DNA of 64,000 bases from Gymnorhina tibicen (Eukaryota > Chordata > Aves > Passeriformes > Artamidae): positions 4,829,272-4,893,271 of the forward strand of contig VXAZ01006886.1 of assembly GCA_013399875.1 (NCBI GenBank), read 5' to 3'. The notes under the pieces were generated by a model, which was given only the letters and a program-made list of their open reading frames with translations, was not told the DNA's origin and made no database searches. The translations under genes and the position numbers were made by a program. This document shows positions 25,101 through 38,628 of the stretch, piece by piece. Each line of letters starts with the position of its first letter. Within the stretch, counting starts at the first letter, position 1.

Positions 25101-26439
25101 TCCCCTCCATAGTAATTAATATGGCAGAACTGGTGAGGGCGTGATCAAACCCCTCCACACCAGAGGGAAAGTAGGTCCTCTGCCCAGACTTTACCATCCC
25201 ATGTAATAATGCACACAGTTTACCAAAGAATCAGGTTGAGCTGATATTTTCACAGATAATTTCACAGCAATAAGAAAATCACACTGATTAGAGCCCTACA
25301 CCATTTTCTAGACAATAATATTCACATTTGCTTAATACCAACTGTGCTACTTAATTGTCAGGGAGCATAATTTTCTACAGCTAAGCTGTAACCTCCACAA
25401 GGCATCCACAGCATCCAACAACCTGGCAGCACCTTCTGCTGCTCACTGATGGTGGAAACGGGGCCAGGTTACTCACACCATCTGCTGCAGAGGGGAGCTG
25501 GGCACTGGGGACTGCTGGGTGAAAGCCCCATTAGACAGAAGATGCGCAATTCAGATAGAAGTAAATAAAGTTTAAAAATAATCAGAGTGGAAAACAGAAG
25601 TCAAGGGATATCTTGCCTCCAAATTCAACATCTTTCAAGTCCCACAGAACAATCCCTGGGTTATTAACAAAGCATTACTTTTGGGTACTTGTGGTCATTT
25701 TTACTCTGCTAGGGATTGCCAACAACAGTTGCCAACACTGAGAAACCAGCTTTGACTAGAGCTGACTGGGAAATCAGAAGTGGTTTTGGTTTCACGTCAG
25801 ATTAAAACCAAAGTAATAAGAAGCCCAGAAAAGCAAATAGCCTGAAGCCTTTGATTTTCAGTCAGACTGGAAGCTCGGTTTGCACTATCATGCAGAGGAC
25901 ACCATAAGTCAGCAGTTATTCTCCCCATCTCTCCTGTTATCTCCTACTCTTCTCCTGAGCAACTTTCCTATGAAGGTTAGCCCAGTGCTAACTGGCCTTT
26001 CCCTAGTGTCAGGGGCAAAGCACTTGTTTTCCATGGGAATAGTGAAGTCAAACTTCACCATCTTCAGTAGAATTCTACCATTCTACACTGAAAAATAAAT
26101 TGAGTCAGAGCCACTTCACCACAGCTGGTGCTCAGAAAGGTTCATCTCCTACAGCCAGACCTTGGGACAGTGGGGACAGGTTGGAGCTGTGCTTGCCCAT
26201 GAACTGAATGTGACCCTTTCCAGCAGCATCATCTGCTCATGCCCATGCAGTCTCTCTCAAGCCCTTCTAATAAGAATAAGATAACAGGCATTTTAATTTG
26301 GGCCTAAGAAACTTGGCTGCTGGCTTCATTTACAGTCTCTATCAAAAATACAAATAGCACATATAATGCAACTTAGTCGCTTGCTTGTCTTCCATGCCAA
26401 CTCTCAGCACAGAATTAATGTTTTGATGGAATAATAAAC
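16126..26439. other. 10 kb of unique non-coding sequence
   Basis: No gene, CR1 copy or RNA gene is recognised. The longest frames (16195-16581 minus, 128 codons; 21767-22141 plus, 124 codons; 24280-24624 plus, 114 codons) lack domains and splice context and look like chance. Between 22.7 and 24.7 kb the sequence is somewhat richer in G+C, which lengthens chance open frames. A passage near 18090-18120 (CTCCCTGGGCAACAAGTTTCAT) faintly recalls minus-strand CR1 sequence but is too diverged to call. Confidence 0.5.
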
Positions 26440-26700
26440 CTCTCAAAATCTGAGCTGATAATGGACAGTCACGTTAGATGCTTAAATTATAGCAGCACGA
26501 ACAGCCTTGCAATAATCAACCCTGCAACTGCCAAAATGTTTTCATTGTTCATTAACTGGAACCTTTTTTGCATTGCTAATCCTAATGAGCTGCCATTCTC
26601 ATTACCATTCCAAGCACTGTCTGTAGCACATCTCTAGATTTCTTTTCCACCCAAACATACAATCTTATTCAACTGGCAGCCTGTTAACACATTAAAAACT
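26440..26700. promoter_or_regulatory. Candidate conserved non-coding element
   Basis: This non-repetitive block has balanced complexity and many homeodomain-type cores, among them a near-symmetrical pair, CCTAATGAGC and CTCATTACC. It also contains TTGCATTGCTAATCC and GTTCATTAACTGG. It lacks open frames. The texture is enhancer-like; this is inference from motif density. Confidence 0.28.
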
Positions 26701-29438
26701 CAGAAATGGCTGCTTTAATGCAACTATAATAAATCTACAGTGCAAGCACCTTGAGGGGAAAGTTCAGTTGAGTCTTCAAGAACTTTTGCTTAAGTAGAAA
26801 AACAGAAAGTCTTTTATTGAAGAGACCATATAGTAAAGTTCCAAATCCAAAATCCATTGAAGTTAATGTGAATCTTTCCATTGATTTCTTTATACACTGA
26901 ACTGTTTTAACTCCCTCCCTTCCTCTTCTGCTCCTCCCCAAGCATGAATAAGTGAATCCACTGCAGAGATAGTGAATTTTCTTGCAGGGAACACAAATGA
27001 TGTCTGTGTAGGGAAGGCTCAGCAGTCTAATGTACTGAGTTACCAATGCCATTTTCTCTACTCTGACTTCACAGTGGCAGAGGTCAAAGAGTTCAAAGCA
27101 TCCAGCAATCCTTCTCAGTCCACAAGACAGGTCCTTTCTTTGCTAAATTATGAAAATTTTGCACAGAATTTACCCCAGACTCTGAAAAGCTGCACTTCAC
27201 CCCTTCATCTGCACCCTGTTTGCAAGAAGGAGCAGCCCAGAGCCACTGGCTTATGCAGCATCCATTTTCTGTGGAGGAAAATATGCAGAAAGCATCTTCT
27301 ATAGGAACAGACCCCGGTTCCAGATGTAAGCAGCTTATTCATTGAAGGAGAGCAGAAAATAGGGACTGTCACTTCACACTCGGTTGAGCATATTAAAAAA
27401 AAAGTCAGCAACTTGTTAATGGTGGGCAGTTCACTCACATAACCATGAGAGAAGCTTTTTGAAGAAAAAGCCAGATGCTTTTCCTGGAGCCGGGTTTATT
27501 TTCAGTGTGACCCTCTTGTTTTTAAGTATAAGAGCCCCAAACCAGAGGACGTCAACAAATTATTAGGCATCATCTTCAAGCAATTTCAGCCTGGAACCAC
27601 TGATTTGTTCCAGAGAGACAGTTGTTCCCTTCAGCTGGGAAACAGGGAATATATTTCTCTCCCCCTCTCAAAAGAGACTGCATCTGCAGAGAATATCACA
27701 TATGAAGACACAGTAGGAATTGTTCAGATGGGGCATTTTCTAAGTTGTTCTTATGACAAAAAGTTTCAACATTAAAATAGCTCCAAATGGATGTAAGAGC
27801 TCTGAGTTCTCAAATTAACCTGAAGCAAACACATAGATAGAACATTGCAGTTTCTCTTTTTTAATATAAATTCATAACCAACTAAATACTCATTCCACAT
27901 TGACAAAGTATTTCCGCACTGACAAAGGCTCTGAACACATTAATTAAAGAGGAGTTTTGTATTTGAAGACAGCTAAGCTGTCTTTCACAAAAGCCCACAT
28001 AATTTAATTTATTCCATCTGATTACTTAAAGCAGCAAGAGATGTTATACACAGGCACAGAATAATTTTTAGTTCTTGTCCTTATTTCTCTCATCTCCATG
28101 GATCAACTGAAATGTTTCTTTATAGTTTCCAATGTAAAATTCTTGAAGCAATGCACACACTGAGTATCATACATTCCCCTTGAGACACTGCCCCTGGGAA
28201 CTCTTAGCAGGCCCCAGGAACAGAAGGGTGAAAGGCAGATGTAGAATATACCTTTCCTAACAAAAAACTCTTAAAAATATTCTTTTTAGGCTATGATACA
28301 AGCCACTAGCTTATGAAATAGCTATTTTCAAGAAATCAATGCGCTGAAATCGGACTCAGAAATCAAAATTCCAGTTACAAGAATTGTCACCCAAAAGCAG
28401 CTCAGGAAGAGCAACTCTCAGGACTTCCTCCACACGGATCACCTCCATGCTGTATAAACCTCTTGAGTGCCAAGACTCAAGACAAGTCTTTTTAAAAGAG
28501 AATTGCCCTTCTAAGTTGGATAAAGAGAAAATAGTTCCCATGTGTAAGTCAGTACGACTAAACCAGAAGTCTCACACGAAAGTCCCATAAAAACTCACCC
28601 CAAATTCTCCCAGACCAACTCCCAGAGCATTGTATCAGACATTTTGGCACTGAAATGATTTCAAAATTCTAAAACCCTATCCACCTATTTCAGTACTTCT
28701 CAAATATCATGGTATGAGGAAACAGCAGAAGATATTTTTCTAGAAAATGCTCTGTTACTGCCAAGGTCCAAAGGACTGGTGGTGACCCACCCATACTTTT
28801 GAAGCATCCCAGCCTTTGTGCCACAATTTTAAGTTCCTTAGCACAGCCTCTACAACCTAAAATCTAACAGATTTTCCCTCACTTTACCATAAAACCTCAA
28901 AAAAGCAGCAAAGCTGGTTTTGAACTAGTCAGAAGGCAGACACTTGAGACCAGGCTAAAACTTGCATCAAAGAGAATTTTCAAGCAGCCTCAAAAGCACA
29001 TGCAGAGAGTGGTTTATATTCTCTTCCCCAGAGATCTTTTAGCTTTAACAGGCAAGACTAAGGTCTGACTTTGATTTGGCCAAGGCCAGACAGACATTAA
29101 ACACAACTTTCAAGAATTAATGCTTATGAAATGAAATTCATTACTAGAATGTATGCAATTCTCCAAGGCCTCAAGATATTCTATAGTATGGTTCAATTTC
29201 ACACCAGCTTCCATGCAGGCACAACTAATTTTATTATGCAAACTTGATGACATGTTTGTAACAGGACTAATATAATCTCGACAGAACAATACTGCTAGTA
29301 AGTACACTTAAAAATCCTACACATAAGCACAAAATGCTGTCACATCCAGGCTGCACTACACTCCTGTAGCTAGTTAGATTGAAGTTTAAGTGAGGACAGA
29401 ACTCATCCTTAGCCATGCACCCATTAAGTGACAGTTGT
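26701..29438. other. Unique non-coding sequence
   Basis: No gene is recognised. Overlapping open frames on both strands at 26735-27304 (105 and 110 codons) show no motif and cannot both be real; neither has support. The rest is ordinary AT-rich sequence. Confidence 0.5.
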
Positions 29439-29827
29439 ATCATAGAACGGCTTGGGATGGAAGGGACCTTAAAGATCCTCTTGTTCCAGCCACCTGCCAT
29501 GGCTGGGGACAATCACCTCCCCGGAGCTGCCGGTCACACTCCTCCTGATGCAGCCCAGGACACAGTGGCTTTCTGAGCTGCAGGCACACACTGCTGGGTC
29601 GTGTCCAGCTTCTCACCCACCAACACCCCCATTTCCTTCTCCTCAGGGCTGCTCTCAGTCCATTCTCCACCCAGCTTGTGAACAGGCTTGGGATTGCCCT
29701 GACCCAGGTGCAGCACCTTGCACTTGGCCTTGCTGAACTTCATGAGGTTTGCACAGGCCCACCTCTGCAGCCTGTCCAGGTTCCTCTGGATGCCATACCT
29801 TCCCTCCAGCTGCACTACACAGCTTTT
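29439..29827 (-). mobile_element. CR1 retrotransposon, young-looking, with internal deletion
   Basis: Read on the minus strand from 29827 down, the frame gives [40 protein letters not shown], a [17 protein letters not shown] stretch and then [11 protein letters not shown]. This is the CR1 reverse-transcriptase C-terminal region with few changes. After the codons corresponding to the REVI motif the sequence jumps directly to the 3' part, AGCCATGGCAGGTGG, then GATCTTTAAGGTCCCTTCC and TTCTATGAT at 29440. By comparison with full 3' ends, several hundred bases (end of ORF2 and part of the 3' region) are missing. It is 5'-truncated too. Good preservation of the reading frame suggests it is younger than the other copies here. 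Confidence 0.92.
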
Positions 29828-32800
29828 TCTTTCTTTCCTTAATCCAGCTTCTTAAATGAAAACTCAAAGAACTAAGAATGCAATGGGTCCAGAACAGAAA
29901 AATCTGTGGACATTTCATCGATACTGTCAAGGGTAGACAAAGCCTGACCGCACTGCCACAAAAAAAACCCTACTTAGTGAAGCAGATGGTTCCATCTCAG
30001 TGAAACTCAGCTGATTATAGGCTTGAATAAACCCTGTAATAACAGAGTTGGATGACAAGCAAAGGGTAGGCCAGGCAGAGACTACCTTAACCTTGACTAA
30101 CTGGAATCCAACAGGCAATTATCCATCCTTTTCTGCTCTTCCAATGCAATCACTTAGGGAACAGACTGGGACAAGCACTGATGAGATATCTCTTAAAAAA
30201 TTTGACCATCAAACTCCAGGAGAGCACCTACAGAAGAGGGAGGAAAATGACTCCAAATTGAGACTGAGACAATGTGTTAGAAATAGCATTATACCACCAA
30301 AGGAAAAAAAAAAGAATTCAAAGCCTTCTACTAGCTCCAAGATAAGTGATATGCCTGACAGACAAATGAGAGTTGAAAAGATTGCCTGATGTGCAGCAGG
30401 CTGAGATGAAAAAAATCAAAACCCCTGTTTAACAGAAGTCAGACTGATCCCTGGGTGCTCCTGTGAAAGAAATCAGACCACTTCATCACCGTATTTTCTC
30501 CCCTTCCCTTCTATGTGCCAGCTACAAGTTGCACTCAGAAAAAATACTTAGCATGAGAAGAGCTTTAAAAAAGCAGTAATTTAAATTCCATATTAGGAGG
30601 CTATTTTTTTATGTTTCACAATGTGAAATTCCATATGTTAGAGTATAATGAACCCTGAGGTAACTAATGACCGTGGAAGGCATCCTTTCTTGGACTTGAC
30701 TTCAGCTTACACAGACACTAGTGAGCTGCACAGAGCTTCAGGAGGATCCACAGATAAAAATCTTCCCACCTTATTTCATGTAAAGATTAGAGCACCAAAA
30801 GGTTCTTTCCCTACTTTCCCAGGAGAGAGGACCCAGGCAGTTGCTGCTGCAACACTGCACTGTGGGTTTCCCCAGGGGACCAACGGCACAGCAGGAAGCA
30901 TTCAGAGCTGTTCACGTGTGTTTCCATATAGCCCTTTTCATATTCCTTGCTTTGTAAGGAGCTGCTTGGAGCAACCCTTTATACAACCACTAAGACAACA
31001 GAGACATCAATTTTCAACTCCTGTTCTTCTCCACACACCTTGAAAGACAGTGGGAAATTTGTGTTACATATTTCTGTCTAAACCTGAAAAATCTGTAGCT
31101 TACATTTCACACAGGTACCACCAGGAATGCTGCTTCCATATAGGTACAGTTTTAGGTTGCCACGGTGCAAAGTCTGATGCTGGGGGAGCCACTCTCTAAC
31201 CAGAAGTAATCCATGTAGTAACACTGCTTTTTCCAGTAGTTCAGTGTTTGTCTTAAGTTTCCCAGAGATTTTTCCAAGTAATTTCCTGTCAATAAGCCTG
31301 ACATAAAAAAACCCTGCCAAGCAGTTAATTCAGGTTTTGGATGCCCAGATTTAAGCATATAGACAGTACATACAGGAAATGGATCCCTTCTGCACTTGAA
31401 CCAGCTCTCAGAAGTGGGGAGCATTCCAGGATGTGCAGTCTCAGACCCTTCTGATTCAAACACCAACTTCACTGCTGTTAATCTGCTGTCTCTGGCTCTT
31501 GCAAGCAGGCTACACTTGGCTTCCTCAGTTAAAGATTTCAATTCCCAACCATATTGGAAATCCAGCCATTTTCTGTGGCATAGCAGCACAAGCAAAATTG
31601 GCAATTACCCTAATGTCCTGTTTATCATAGAAACATAACCCCTAAGATCTGCAGTTGAGAAAGGAACATTTTGTTTCCCATGTGGAGACGGCAAGCATAT
31701 CATTAGACAATTCACTGCTATTGAACAGATACTGTATGTATTAATCTTCTGCTAAAAACACTGAAATACACACTGACAAAATAAAGGAGAAATCCTGCCA
31801 GCTCTTGAAATAGGTGTTTCATCCACATTATTTAGACAATAACTCAGATCACAGTTGGAGAGTGAACACTAATTTGTGAATTTAAGCATAGATTTTGCTT
31901 GTCATTTTATTTGGCAAAATGTTTTGTTATTGGAACATTAACAGAGGGAAAGAAAGAAAAAAGAGACAATTATTTAAATAAAATCAGGACAGAGTGTGGA
32001 AAAAGGGATTGCCTAAATGCAACATATGTTGTCAGCTTTGTTCTGACATATTTTGAGGTTTCTTCCTCAATAGTTCTTTAGTTAGAATGGCACGACCTCA
32101 TTAAAAGGGTAAACTGGGGAGGAATGACTTTTTTCTAGATACATGAGCAGCATAAGTAAAACCTGCACACTCTTTTTTTTAAAATAAAGTTTATAAGCTC
32201 TCCTGTCCCATACACGGAATTTCAAAGAAGAAACCAAGCACACAGTAAAACACAATGTGATACTTACTTAAGAGTATTGGCAAAGGATATCTTCAGTGGC
32301 TTCATAAGCACTCAGCATCCAGTGAGATCACACAAATCTCTGCAGAAATACAGAAGCCAGAATCCAAAATATTTGCCTTCTATACAACTTGAAAGCATAA
32401 CTCTCTCTTGTTTTTCACCATAGGAAATGGCTTGTGAAGATCATGAAGCAGCTTGATGTTCTATCCAGAAAAGTGTTCTGTCCTTTACCATCTGTATTGT
32501 ATTGGTGTCTAACGTGGGGAAAGAAGAAGGATAGTGTTAGAGGAGGAATAATAAGTTATTCAAAATTACATAAGACAGTGACACACGGAAATAGCAAATC
32601 TCTCCTCTCTCCACATGGAAAAAATGGTTGGTTTTTTTTCCCTATTTTAAAATGCTAACGTTTAACTAACACATAATATAGCTATATCTTTCACAGATTT
32701 CTATTTGATGATATCAATTACTACACATGACCTTCCCAAGAGTAAAAGAAGATAATTTAACTTGCAATAAAAATCTTATAAGTACAAATGAGTAAGTTAT

Positions 32801-35800
32801 TCTTTCTCATTCCACTGAGAGAACTGAGAGGCCTTGCAGGCCAGTGATGAGAGATTTGAACTTTGACTTAAAATTCCTCTTTCTTTTTGGCTCATCTGGT
32901 TCAACTCACTTGCCCTCTTTCACTCTGATTACTTTTTTTTTAATTTAGGCAGAAACAGATTCATCTGCACAGCTATCAGAAAATCTTTTTTAATTTCTAC
33001 ACTCTCCTTATAACAAAACCACAACATCTACTGTCTAGACTCTTCATGTAAGTGGTAATAGCATCAGGTGATGGTTATGTGAACAGTTCCTGGGCCTACA
33101 TATCCATTCTCCCTAGGTTTGAATGAATGCTAAAGTGAGCTTATAATTGGCACAGTGAGATTCAAGGCTTTCTACATTGCCCTCAGTTCAATACAGAGCC
33201 AAACAAAAAAAAAATCCAAGAAAAAACTGCTGGAACTCAAATAAAAACCTGCAAAGGGTAAGAGTGCTCTTCTCACTTTTATAATTTAAGGCTATACAAC
33301 ATGCAGAAGATGCACAATTTTTCGTAGTGGCAGAAACCACACGTATGTTACTAGCTCAGGTACATATTCCAGCACTTAGAAAATGCATTGAAAACTTTAT
33401 GCCTATGAAAAATGTTGACTAGTAAATATACATCTTTAGGCAATGCAGACTCCAGTAAGGAGAGCAGGACTCCCATCACAGCAGCCACATGTGAATGTAA
33501 TGGTACAGAGAACAGAATAGAATTCACAAGTCATATTGAATTGCTTCTCATGTTTACAGCCCTGGGCACCAAGATGCAACTGAAAGCTTTTGTTAGCAAG
33601 TTGTTTGACTTTGGAGGACTTGAGAAGGCCTCAAATTCTAATGCACAAGGATAAGGAACAAGCATTAGCTTCAAAAAAGTCATGTTGTATGCCAAAAGTA
33701 GCATGCACTGACCTGAACCTTTAAGACAGGAGCATATACTTGAAAATAAATCAACATCAATCCAATTTATACTGAAGTTATGATCAACTCTATCAATATC
33801 AGCCAGGTAAGCAAGAATCCTTTCAAGAACAAGGGAAGCCATATACCTCCTTGAGCACAATTTGCTTTCAAGCATTGCAAATGCAAAACACTAAAAGTGG
33901 ACAAAGAACAAGCTTGGAGAAAAAAGAAAAGATGCAAATAAATTCTGTCCATCAGTCTGGAGATACTAGATTATCTGGAATAGAGAACAGTTGTGGTCTA
34001 CATAGCAATTCCTTAAAATCAACATGAAATGGACTCACACCTGGATCTGGCTCAAAGTCATAGTTTCTAATAGCAAAAGCCATATGAGACTGACAAAGTT
34101 GCTTGCAGTCAATACAGTTTTCTTCCATTAAAATCCCAGTAGATTCATATTCCTATGGAAATGTGCTAATTGGCACACCATGGAGAACTGCAGCTTCAAA
34201 TACCATTGAATAAAACACACTCCACAATTTTGGTTTGCCTTTTTTCTTGCTTCCAAATGCACCTCTCACAAAGCAAGCTTTGGTCGCCACACTATGCAGT
34301 AATAGTCAAGGGGACAGCAACTCCCACTGATTAAACACTGCTGGACAAACATGACCAGAATGGGGAAAGGGGATCCAAAAGCAAGATGTGGAGAAAGCAG
34401 AAGCAATTTCAAGCGTAACAGCAACAGACTGCTGTTTTAGAATAGCCTCTGGCACAGCTGAATCACCTATAGCACCAAGTCTGGGGACAGCTTACGTTAC
34501 TGCTCACAGTATGTGGGGGCTTCCCCAGCCAAAGGAGATGTGCACCCTGGTTACAGTGTGCTGGGAGGGGATGGGAAAAGGGATGCTGCCTGCTCATTTG
34601 TAGCACTAAGGATGAACCCAAGGACACAATGCCTTTCTCACTCAGTTTCTTGACTCTGGTAGTTAAAATTACTTCCACATCAGTACCCCACATAACCAAA
34701 TTCTCCTATTTTGGTCTGATCTAGCAGCCTAACACTCAGAATTCTGTTGGTGGAATACTCCTTGAGGGCGGCTGAGGACTCAGCAAGGAGCTCTCCCCAT
34801 AATCCATGGCATTCAAAGTATTAGAAGATAATGCAGCATATATTCTTCCCATCCATTACTGTATAGAAGAAGTGTACAGGTGCATATTTAGGAGACTCCA
34901 GGTAGAAGGGATGTGGATCTCAGGATGAACAAGTGGACCACACATTTTCAAAGAAGTAAAAATCTTTCATACCACCAGCCTATAATTACCTCTTCTAACT
35001 TAATACGAAGCTCACTCACCCGTGCTTTTCTCCTCTTACATAAGTTCAAACTTGAAAAAAGGATGTCTCTGTAATCGTGTGATATTTTTATAGAAAGATT
35101 TCTGTCCTTGATTAATAGGAAGGTATTTTAGGACACACTAGGAACTGGCTATTTTTAAGAAACATGAAGACAAAACTACACTTTTAGGACTTGACTTTAT
35201 TAGTCTTTTGCAGGAGTTTTATAAGGCAGTGCTCCTCCAATATTTGATGTCAAAATCAGGGACTTCCACCTATTATATGCCATACTAGAAATGAAGTCAT
35301 TAGAAGCACAAGAGCAATGGTTTGATCTTGCTTGATATTAAGTAACTTTGCAAGTAAAGTTCTAGAGAGCTGACAAATGAAATAACTCTAAGAGCAGCTG
35401 TATTTTTGAGTTACTATTAGCCCTGGTCTAATCCCAGTGAAATAAGGCACTGGCACAACAGCCAATCATGACAGAAGGTCCCACACAGTAAATGTTGTTC
35501 AGAGACATCCTCAAATGCATTTTCCCTGAGTTAAAACATTTCTCTCACCCAGTCAAACAGGATGAACAAAACAAAGAGCATATAACATACCTGTAAACAC
35601 AGCCCAGTGCTCAGAGCTCCCTGTGGAGTCAAGCCCAGCTGGAGGGGATAACTCTAACCACTCTCCCAAAATATAAAGATCACCACACCTGCCAGGAGAG
35701 CACTTGTCTTTACTGAGTGGTGCTGTTCCACGTGAATGCACAACCCCAGTCATTGTCTACAGCTGTGAGCATCTCCATGACTAGCAGCAGAAACAGACCC

Positions 35801-38100
35801 CATGACAGGGGGTGAAACCTGCCAGCCTTCAGGCCAGCTTTTGACCACTGATGCCACCATTCAGTGACAGTGCACAGTGGCTGCTGTTTAAAAATTATGC
35901 TGGAGAGAAGATATGTACTGATGCACCTGAACTAAACACGATGAAAGCAGAGCACTTCAAACCTTATCTCCAGTTCAGAAGCTGGAGATTCAGTCTGAAC
36001 TGGGCATGGAACGGTCTCCTTTTCACAATAGTTACAGCTGGCCCCGAGTCAACTGAGCCAGGATTTCTGTTAAAAGAGATGATATTTGAATTCGCTTGAC
36101 ATTTGGAGCAAACTCTTGTCAGAACTCAGGCACCATGCAAATTTTCCCCTCTTCCCCAGCCAAGGTTTGCTGTTCATTGCTTCTGTTTTCAAGTTTAGAC
36201 TCTCTCCCGTCAGTATCTGCTCCAGTGAGTGTCCCATTAAACCATCTTGGAGGTTAAAAGGACATTGTACTAAAAATCTGAAACTAGGTCTCAGATCTCA
36301 AGATAAGGCCTGACTGCACAGTGCTACCCATGATGGTTGAAAGCATGGCCTTAAAGCCCAGGGGTGGGCAACAGTAAGAACAGCCAAGGAACAGAAGACC
36401 CGAAACCCTGAGTGCATTTAGGGGCTGCCTAATCTAATATTCCAAGAATGGTCAGGACCAGGCACTTCATATGATCTGCTTCACAAACATAACTCTTAAC
36501 ATGGGTTGCATCTGTCAAATGATGTGATGTTAGAAAATGATACTCTAGAGTGGGAAGTCTGTACTTAATTAATTACCAATAGTAATTACTTAGCAAGAAT
36601 GGAATTCTTTTCCCTCTAACATATGGTTTCAGATAAGAGAATTAGTACTTTCACAGTCATTGGAAAAGTAGGCTTCATTATCTGGAGTATAGAATTGGAG
36701 GGCTTACTTTAATGTAAGCCATATGCTGGGATGCCAAGTCATCACATGGATACTGTGCTTGGGAAATTCTTGTCACAGTTAACCTACGCTTACCCTCTGG
36801 TGAGGGTGAATTATTTAACTTCACATTTATGTTGGCTTTTTTTGTTTCCCATTTTCTAAGCACACTTAAAATTTTCTAACATTTAGGTACATGTCTTACT
36901 TGAAACAAACTCCAGATCCTTCCAAAACAAAACAGTACTTAAAAGAAAATTAAAAAGCACTTCCATTTAGCACAGGATACTTAGGTTCAATTGCAGCATC
37001 TGTTTTTTAAACAGAGTTCCTGATTTGTAACTGAGTTTGCCAGCTGGGCTAAATCAAGTCATAGTAGTCAGCTACCCCTCATTTTCAGAGGACATCTCAA
37101 GTAACCCTCTATGTCAAAAATTAAGAGTGTGTGTAAATTAAAAGGACAAATTGTTCAAGTAACAAATGCCACATGGTGTAAGCATTTCATTTCCAGACTT
37201 TACAACCAGATAGTGTCATTGGGCCATCACAGGGAGGAAGCTGCAAGGCACCAAGAGCCCCACAGGGAACTTAAATTGCCAAGGGAATGCCAGGGTATTC
37301 AGGGATATGCTACAGCAGCAGCCTTCGAAAGGAGTTCAGGTGTGCTCTGTCTGACACCCTTGAGCTTCAGACACTGTTGAAAGTTCCCTTAGGTAGCACT
37401 GACAGCCTAGAGTTTCCTGGTTTCCTCCCTACTCTGCTATTCAGTCCCCTGCATGGAGCTCCATTCACCACGTGGATACAGTGGCATCCCTCATCTCACA
37501 CAGGGGTTAGTGACTTCTTTATTTCAAACTCTGGAGGAAAACTCACAGTCCTTTTATGCTTAAGCAAACAGTTGCAAGGCTGGAGGTCATGCATGTGTCC
37601 ATTTCCCCAGATAAAATGGATGACAGCTCAGGATTTCTCAATCTATTTTTAGGACAGGTACAATTGATTTAACATAGTGGCAATCACCATTGGCAAAATA
37701 ATTCCTAAAAAATCCAATTATGGAAGCCTTGACTAAGACATTTATGTAACTTTATCTTGTAAACTAAGCCTCTCCCTCCCTTAACCACTGGGTCCAGGCT
37801 GAAACCTGTTGCCTGCACTACTCAGATCAGAGAGATTACTTTGAGTCAGGTGTGCTGCCATGGAGCAGGATGCTTCTGTCACTGCCAAGAAAAGCTCCTC
37901 TCCAGAGTACCACTGCAAACCACAGGACACAGTTTGGAGCTTCCCATATGAGCCCTGAGGGACACAGCCAGAGAACCGGTACCCCCTGAGCTCACGTCTC
38001 AAGCTCTCTAGGCAGAGTTACTGACCTCACTTTGGGCAGTAACTTGTTCAGAACCAGCCGTGGATCTCTGGCACTGCTCTGTGCCACATCTGCTCAGGCA
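29828..38100. other. 8.3 kb of unique non-coding sequence
   Basis: No gene is recognised. Open frames at 30048-30389, 30648-31043, 31152-31604 and 33531-33875 have no family resemblance. Several overlap others on the opposite strand, as expected of chance frames. Short poly-T/poly-A tracts occur near 32172-32180 and 32933-32943. A TAAT-rich patch (36567-36597, TTAATTAATTACC and TAATTACTTAG) may be regulatory but is short. Confidence 0.5.
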
Positions 38101-38152
38101 GCTGGACTAAATGGCCACTGTAGGTCCCTTCCAACTGAGACTATCTATTCTA
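38101..38152 (+). mobile_element. CR1 3'-end relic
   Basis: GGACTAAATGGCCACTGTAG followed by GTCCCTTCCAACTGAGACTA and CTATTCTA reproduces the order of the CR1 3' terminal block and the start of its octamer tail on the plus strand. Upstream homology fades, so the element is either old or severely truncated; up to about 60 bp more may belong to it. Confidence 0.55.
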
Positions 38153-38514
38153 CATCCACCAGCCTTTGCTGAGGTTGTAACTCAAACCCTGCAGGACCTT
38201 ATTCAACTTCTGTGGCTGAGCTTTAAAATCAAGGTGTTTGGAAAAGAAAGAGTAATTCCGTTGCACTTGTACCTTTGACAAAAGAACATTTTGTTTTCAA
38301 CCTAACTCAAAGCAAACTGACAGGTAAGTGAAACTGTGACATTGTACAGATCCTGATGGCCACATCCATTTAGACCACCTGACAGTTCTATGAAGTAATT
38401 AGTTTGATTTGCATAATACCTGCTCTGCAATAAATCCTTGGACCTTTACCAGCTCACTGACTTTCTTCTGTCCCTCTAACACTGCAGCCTTGTGGAATTC
38501 ACTCCTTGACACTT
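38153..38514. other. Unique non-coding sequence
   Basis: Short unique spacer between the CR1 relic and the pentanucleotide array. Nothing is recognised in it. Confidence 0.5.
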
Positions 38515-38628
38515 GAGAGGAGAGGAGAGGAGAGGAGAGGAGAGGAGANACAGGACAGGACAGGACAGGACAGGACAGGACAGGACAGGACAGGACAGGA
38601 CAGGACAGGACAGGACAGGACAGGACAG
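38515..38628. repeat. Two-part pentanucleotide tandem array (GAGAG)n-(CAGGA)n with an N
   Basis: 38515-38548 is about 6.8 units of a GAGAG/AGGAG pentamer. After one unresolved base (N at 38549), 38551-38628 is 15 perfect CAGGA units plus a partial one. The two units differ by one base (GAGGA versus CAGGA), so the second block probably arose from a substituted unit that then expanded. The long minus-strand open frame over it simply translates the array into a repeating five-residue SCPVL-type peptide and is not a gene. The perfect second block implies recent expansion, and copy number is likely to vary among individuals. The N marks sequencing trouble exactly at the junction. Confidence 0.97.
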
